From an uncultured Salinimicrobium sp. (GTDB taxonomy: Bacteria; Bacteroidota; Bacteroidia; Flavobacteriales; Flavobacteriaceae), in the NCBI GenBank assembly GCA_946887075.1, contig CAMPKA010000009.1, positions 46,927-110,926 of the forward strand: a stretch of 64,000 bases of DNA. The letters are read 5' to 3'. A program made the translations under genes and the position numbers. Of this stretch, positions 61,046-64,000 are shown piece after piece (within the stretch, counting starts at the first letter, position 1; the number at the start of each line of letters is the position of its first letter). The notes beneath the pieces are model-generated. The model did not search any database. It was not told where the DNA came from and was given only the letters and a program-made list of their open reading frames with translations.

Positions 61046-62221
61046 TTGAATCCGCTCTTGCTAAATAAAGGGGTCCAGGGATTTATCTCCGAAAACTACA
61101 GCAAGCGTTTACCTTCCTTGATTCTTAAAGGAAGCCCCTTTCCCGGAATAGCCCCACAGGAACTTGGAGTTCAACTTAAAGGGAAAAAAATTGCCGAAAA
61201 GAAATTCCCATTGCTTTTCAGTACCGAAGGAATCATCTATCCTCCTTCTCTGAACCTGGAGCAGGCCTCTTCAGAGAGAACCGCCAGGTACAAAGCAGGG
61301 TTGGTCTCTGGAAGGGTGTTAATAGATCTCACTGGCGGCTTCGGGGTTGACTCCTTGTGCTTTTCTGAAGCAGTCGACCAGGTGTATTACTGTGAACTGG
61401 ACAGGGAGCTAGTCCAGATTGTCCAACACAACTTTCGGACCCTAAAAGCGGACAACATCACGAGTATTCCAGGAGATGGAATCCAATTTCTTTCTTCCTA
61501 TTCTGAAGAGGTAGATTGGATTTACCTGGACCCTTCCAGGCGAACCAGGACCGGTGGCAGAGTATTCAGACTATCGGACTGTACTCCGGATGTCACCGCA
61601 AATGCTGATCTTCTATGGAGCAAAACGAGCAATATCCTGATCAAGACATCTCCCCTTCTGGACATACGAACTGGGATTGATGAACTTAAAAATGTCAGAG
61701 AGGTACATATTCTAGCCATAGCCAACGAGGTAAAAGAACTGCTTTGGGTTCTGGAAAGGAATTTCGTGGGAACATCTTTTATCAAAACTGTCAACTTCGA
61801 AGGTGATAAACACCAATTTTTTGAAGGAGCTTTTGGTGAGGAGGCGGAGGTCGAGTTGGATCACCCGCAAAATTTTGTCTACGAACCAAATGCTGCAATA
61901 ATGAAAAGCGGATTATTTTCTAAGATCCGTTCTGAATTCGGTCTGGCCAAACTTCACCAGAACACGCATCTCTATACTTCAAACAAACTGGTCAGGTTTC
62001 CGGGACGTCGCTTTCAGATAATCAAAATTTTGCCCTACCGGATAAAACTTTTATCAAAAGAGTTCTCCAATTCTAAGGCAAACATTTCAATCAGGAATTT
62101 TCCAGATAGCGTGGCAAAAATCCGGAAAAAAACGGGTATCAAAGAGGGTGGGAATAGGCACCTTTTATTCTGTACCACAATGGACGAGGCCAAGGTGGTC
62201 CTGGTGTGTCAGAGATGTTAA
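61046..62221 (+). CDS. Class I SAM-dependent methyltransferase with THUMP-like C-terminal domain
   Basis: A 391-residue methyltransferase. It starts with TTG at 61046, immediately after the TAG of the previous gene. The SAM-binding site is VLIDLTGGFGVDSLCFSEAV at about residue 90, followed by the acidic loop VYYCELDRELVQIV. A catalytic-region motif WIYLDPSRRTRTGGRVFRLS (DPSRR) lies near residue 155. This is the conserved Bacteroidetes family with a THUMP-like tail, probably modifying RNA; the target is unknown. Its stop abuts the stop of the convergent GT2 gene with no base between. Confidence 0.85.
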   Translation: MNPLLLNKGVQGFISENYSKRLPSLILKGSPFPGIAPQELGVQLKGKKIAEKKFPLLFSTEGIIYPPSLNLEQASSERTARYKAGLVSGRVLIDLTGGFGVDSLCFSEAVDQVYYCELDRELVQIVQHNFRTLKADNITSIPGDGIQFLSSYSEEVDWIYLDPSRRTRTGGRVFRLSDCTPDVTANADLLWSKTSNILIKTSPLLDIRTGIDELKNVREVHILAIANEVKELLWVLERNFVGTSFIKTVNFEGDKHQFFEGAFGEEAEVELDHPQNFVYEPNAAIMKSGLFSKIRSEFGLAKLHQNTHLYTSNKLVRFPGRRFQIIKILPYRIKLLSKEFSNSKANISIRNFPDSVAKIRKKTGIKEGGNRHLLFCTTMDEAKVVLVCQRC

Positions 62222-63049
62222 TCACTCCTGAAGAGAATTTTCGTCTCTAACGGAATTGTTTAAGAAAGTTGTAGATGATGACGGTTTCTTGAACTTCCTA
62301 AGGACATTCCGTGGAAGGATGTAGCATAGTCCCAGAAGGATAAAGTATATATTGAGCAGTATAATGCGGGTAACGTCCATAAAAGGCCTGAAATGGGTAA
62401 TTCTACGATGGCTATCATAATGAACGCGAACCGGTAAATTAAAGACCTTAACTCCTTCCCAGGCAGCCTTTACGATGACCTCGATCTCGAGTTCGAATTT
62501 ATTCGTAAATAAGTTAAGGTGTTGAATGATATGTAATGGATATAATCTGAAGCCGCACTGGGTGTCATCCAACCTGATTCCAGTTTCCACCCAAAACCAA
62601 AACGAGGAAAACTGATTTCCGACATTGCTTTTCTGAGGAATATTTGGTCCATCCATCTTTCTGGATCCGATCACTAGTATTTCCTGATTTGTTTGCTTTT
62701 GTTCCAAAGCCCTGATAAACACATGGAGATCTTCAGAAAAATGCTGTCCGTCTGAATCCATGGTAACGGCATAGCTATAACCGTTCTCTATTGCCTTTCT
62801 GAAACCTTCTCTCAGGGCTGCCCCTTTGCCTCTGTTTTTTTCAAAATGCACTGCAACGATTTCCGGAAATTCAGACAATATTTCTCTGGTATTATCTGTA
62901 GATCCGTCGTTGATTACGATGATATTGTTGGTGTGATCCAGGACCTGGCCTAATACCAATTTTAATGTTCGATCGTTATTATAAGTTGGAATAAGAACGC
63001 AACAGGATAAGTCTTCAAATTGCGATTGATATAATGGTGGATTTCTCAA
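62222..63049 (-). CDS. Family 2 glycosyltransferase (DPM1-like)
   Basis: A 275-residue GT-A enzyme. It starts with TTG at 63049. The nucleotide-sugar core is visible: CVLIPTYNNDRTLKLVLGQV, IIVINDGSTDNTREILSEF, and VTMDSDGQHFSEDLHVFIRA (the D-x-D metal site). A hydrophobic helix near the C-terminus (IILLNIYFILLGLCYIL) anchors it in the inner membrane. Relatives make polyprenyl-phosphate sugars or act on membrane lipids. It is a lone gene, outside the polysaccharide locus. Confidence 0.87.
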   Translation of the reverse strand: MRNPPLYQSQFEDLSCCVLIPTYNNDRTLKLVLGQVLDHTNNIIVINDGSTDNTREILSEFPEIVAVHFEKNRGKGAALREGFRKAIENGYSYAVTMDSDGQHFSEDLHVFIRALEQKQTNQEILVIGSRKMDGPNIPQKSNVGNQFSSFWFWVETGIRLDDTQCGFRLYPLHIIQHLNLFTNKFELEIEVIVKAAWEGVKVFNLPVRVHYDSHRRITHFRPFMDVTRIILLNIYFILLGLCYILPRNVLRKFKKPSSSTTFLNNSVRDENSLQE

Positions 63050-63130
63050 AAACTACACTTTCCCATAAAAGTACTGGAAAACCCGGGCTCCAAAAATCAA
63101 AAAGTCTTAAAAGTTCAATTGAGTTGCTCG

Positions 63131-63517
63131 CTACTTATGCTTTATTAGCTCCTCTAAGTACTTCAATTTTTCCTTTTCTGCCTCTAATAAACGCTCATAT
63201 AATTCGACCATTTTTTCAATAGGATTTATAGTGCAGAAATAATTATTGTTATTGGCACTGCTGTCTTGGAAAGTATTATTTATGATATTGAAAACAGCCT
63301 CTTCACTGAAATTTCTGATGCCTTCTGGTGACACTCTTAAGGCTTCGGATATTTTCATCAGCGTATCATGGTCTACGTCTTCGCTTTTCTCTATTTGAGA
63401 GATGCTCTGCTGACTAATTCCAAGTTCAGCTGCAAGGGCTTCTTGCTTCATACCCCGCAATTCACGTATTCTACAGATTCTGCGACCGATATGTCCAGCT
63501 TTGGTTTTGGTTTCCAT
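63131..63517 (-). CDS. XRE-family helix-turn-helix regulator
   Basis: A 128-residue DNA-binding protein. The HTH domain occupies residues about 10-65: RIRELRGMKQEALAAELGIS and QQSISQIEKSEDVDHDTLMK, with a clear recognition helix. The C-terminal half (MVELYERLLEAEKEKLKYLE) is a charged coiled coil suited to dimer formation. A palindrome of 17 bp (63724-63740) with a promoter box lies about 190 bases upstream on the same strand, making autoregulation possible. Upstream are a terminator and tRNA genes. Confidence 0.88.
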   Translation of the reverse strand: METKTKAGHIGRRICRIRELRGMKQEALAAELGISQQSISQIEKSEDVDHDTLMKISEALRVSPEGIRNFSEEAVFNIINNTFQDSSANNNNYFCTINPIEKMVELYERLLEAEKEKLKYLEELIKHK

Positions 63518-63698
63518 ATTAAATGTGAATATTCTTAAAAAAGATTGATTTTTGAAATTTGACCAAGGCCCTCATTGACTTACTAAAATGGCCCGAATAT
63601 GCTACTCCTTAGCTTATGTACAAGTTATATAAAAAAATCTAATAGAATATAGGAGGAGCAGCTAATAATTCTCTTTCCAAACAACAGTCGTACTACAG

Positions 63699-63706
63699 CA
63701 AAGATA
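63699..63706 (-). promoter_or_regulatory. Candidate -7 promoter element ahead of the XRE gene
   Basis: TATCTTTG on the minus strand matches TAnnTTTG. It lies 181 bases upstream of the ATG at 63517, so it would give a long untranslated leader, or it serves something unrecognised in between. Confidence 0.35.
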
Positions 63707-63723
63707 GAAAAACAAACTTCCGT

Positions 63724-63740
63724 GGAATGAAGTTCATTCC
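63724..63740. promoter_or_regulatory. 17-bp palindrome, possible operator
   Basis: GGAATGAA-G-TTCATTCC is a perfect dyad with one central base. It ends 17 bases upstream of the TATCTTTG box, where a -33 region would be. The position and symmetry suit a dimeric HTH regulator; the XRE protein encoded just downstream is the natural candidate. Binding is inferred. Confidence 0.4.
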
Positions 63741-63762
63741 CTCACTTCAACGAGACCCTCAA

Positions 63763-63811
63763 TAAAAAAAAGGTCTTCAGTTTTAAATTAACTGAAGACC
63801 TCTTTTTTATT
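63763..63811 (-). terminator. Strong bidirectional terminator after the tRNA genes
   Basis: A perfect 12-bp stem (AGGTCTTCAGTT / AACTGAAGACCT) with a 7-base loop has a run of A on its left and of T on its right, so it ends transcription from either side. On the minus strand it follows the tRNA-Pro gene. Confidence 0.85.
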
Positions 63812-63826
63812 ATCGGAAACAATAAG

Positions 63827-63901
63827 TCGGGGTGGCAGGATTCGAACCTGCGGCCTCCTGCTCCCAAAGCAGGCGCGATAACCGGGCTACGCTACACCCC
63901 G
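63827..63901 (-). tRNA. tRNA-Pro(TGG)
   Basis: The minus strand reads a full cloverleaf of 75 bases: acceptor CGGGGTG/CACCCCG, anticodon stem CCTGC/GCAGG around TTTGGGA (anticodon TGG), and T-arm GCAGGTTCGAATCCTGC. The CCA end is not encoded. It is followed by a strong terminator and preceded by the tRNA-Ser. Confidence 0.95.
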
Positions 63902-63948
63902 AAAACAGCAATTGCTGTTAAAGTCGTTGATTAAGCATCAACTCTTAG

Positions 63949-64000
63949 CGGAGAGTGTGAGATTCGAACTCACGCGACAATTGCTCGTCGACAGTTTAGC
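63949..64000 (-). tRNA. tRNA-Ser, probably GCT, 5' part beyond the right edge
   Basis: The minus strand shows the 3' portion of a tRNA: T-arm GTGAGTTCGAATCTCAC, acceptor strand ACTCTCC with a G discriminator, and a long variable arm, the mark of a type II tRNA. The last bases of the window (GCTAAACTGTCG on the minus strand) fit the anticodon loop and stem of tRNA-Ser(GCT). The gene is cut at the window edge, so the anticodon is likely but not certain. Confidence 0.75.

Noticed and set aside
1..64000. CRISPR array or known defence island
   Set aside because: No regularly spaced direct repeats and no Cas, restriction, toxin-antitoxin or retron-type genes were recognised; the single XRE gene lacks a toxin partner.

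Overview
The window is chromosomal DNA of a member of the Flavobacteriaceae (Bacteroidota) with moderate GC in its core genes. I base this on the gene set: BshA of bacillithiol synthesis, a fused E1 alpha/beta 2-oxoacid dehydrogenase, large LptD and TamB proteins, a CusA-type pump fused to a TolC domain with an adjacent Cys-rich DUF6660-like protein, and a SUI1-DUF1835 pair. Several genes also carry a TAnnTTTG element (the Bacteroidetes -7 promoter box) just upstream, and ribosome binding sites are weak. I cannot name the genus with confidence.

Layout. 1-1375 (minus): a methyltransferase cut by the left edge and an FAD-dependent oxidoreductase, probably part of a larger biosynthetic operon. 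1442-2869 (minus): an OmpA-type lipoprotein, a lipocalin-like lipoprotein and a tiny DUF1328 membrane protein. 2997-5006 (minus): a fused 2-oxoacid dehydrogenase E1. 5126-11836 (plus): a 2OG-Fe(II) oxygenase, SUI1 factor, DUF1835 protein, nucleoside phosphorylase, polyphosphate kinase, a cytoplasmic solute-binding-fold protein and an outer-membrane barrel. 11838-15145: ung facing mutS2 and a DCC-family protein. 15503-21473 (minus): a metal efflux cassette (DUF6660-like, RND pump fused to TolC, adaptor). 21571-26931 (minus): dicarboxylate/amino-acid symporter, aroC and a large FAD/Fe-S dehydrogenase. 27073-32168: a small barrel protein, then bshA, a GH3/serine-hydrolase fusion and a small conserved protein.

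32545-44767 is a cell-surface polysaccharide locus, visibly more AT-rich than its surroundings and probably exchanged between strains. Its minus arm holds wecB, a WecG/TagA transferase, an alpha/alpha-toroid protein and a decayed Gfo/Idh/MocA oxidoreductase. Its plus arm holds a Wzx flippase, four GT4-type glycosyltransferases and a Wzy-like polymerase. Between the arms lies about 1.6 kb of decayed sequence built around a perfect 27-bp inverted repeat.

44985-62221 returns to conserved flavobacterial core: a split membrane Fe-S electron-transfer pair, an MlaD-type protein, a murein amidase, lptD, ridA, tamB, tsaD, rsmE, a DUF4159 protein, a TrmH-type methyltransferase, an AI-2E family transporter and a THUMP-like methyltransferase. 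The window ends with a family-2 glycosyltransferase, an XRE regulator, a strong terminator, tRNA-Pro(TGG) and the 3' part of a tRNA-Ser (probably GCT).

No CRISPR array, intact insertion sequence, prophage, rRNA or recognised defence system was seen. The points most worth a second look are the long hairpin between two decayed genes, the pump-TolC fusion with an internal signal-peptide-like segment, the split EMO-like redox pair, tamB without an ordinary start codon, and the palindrome upstream of the XRE gene.
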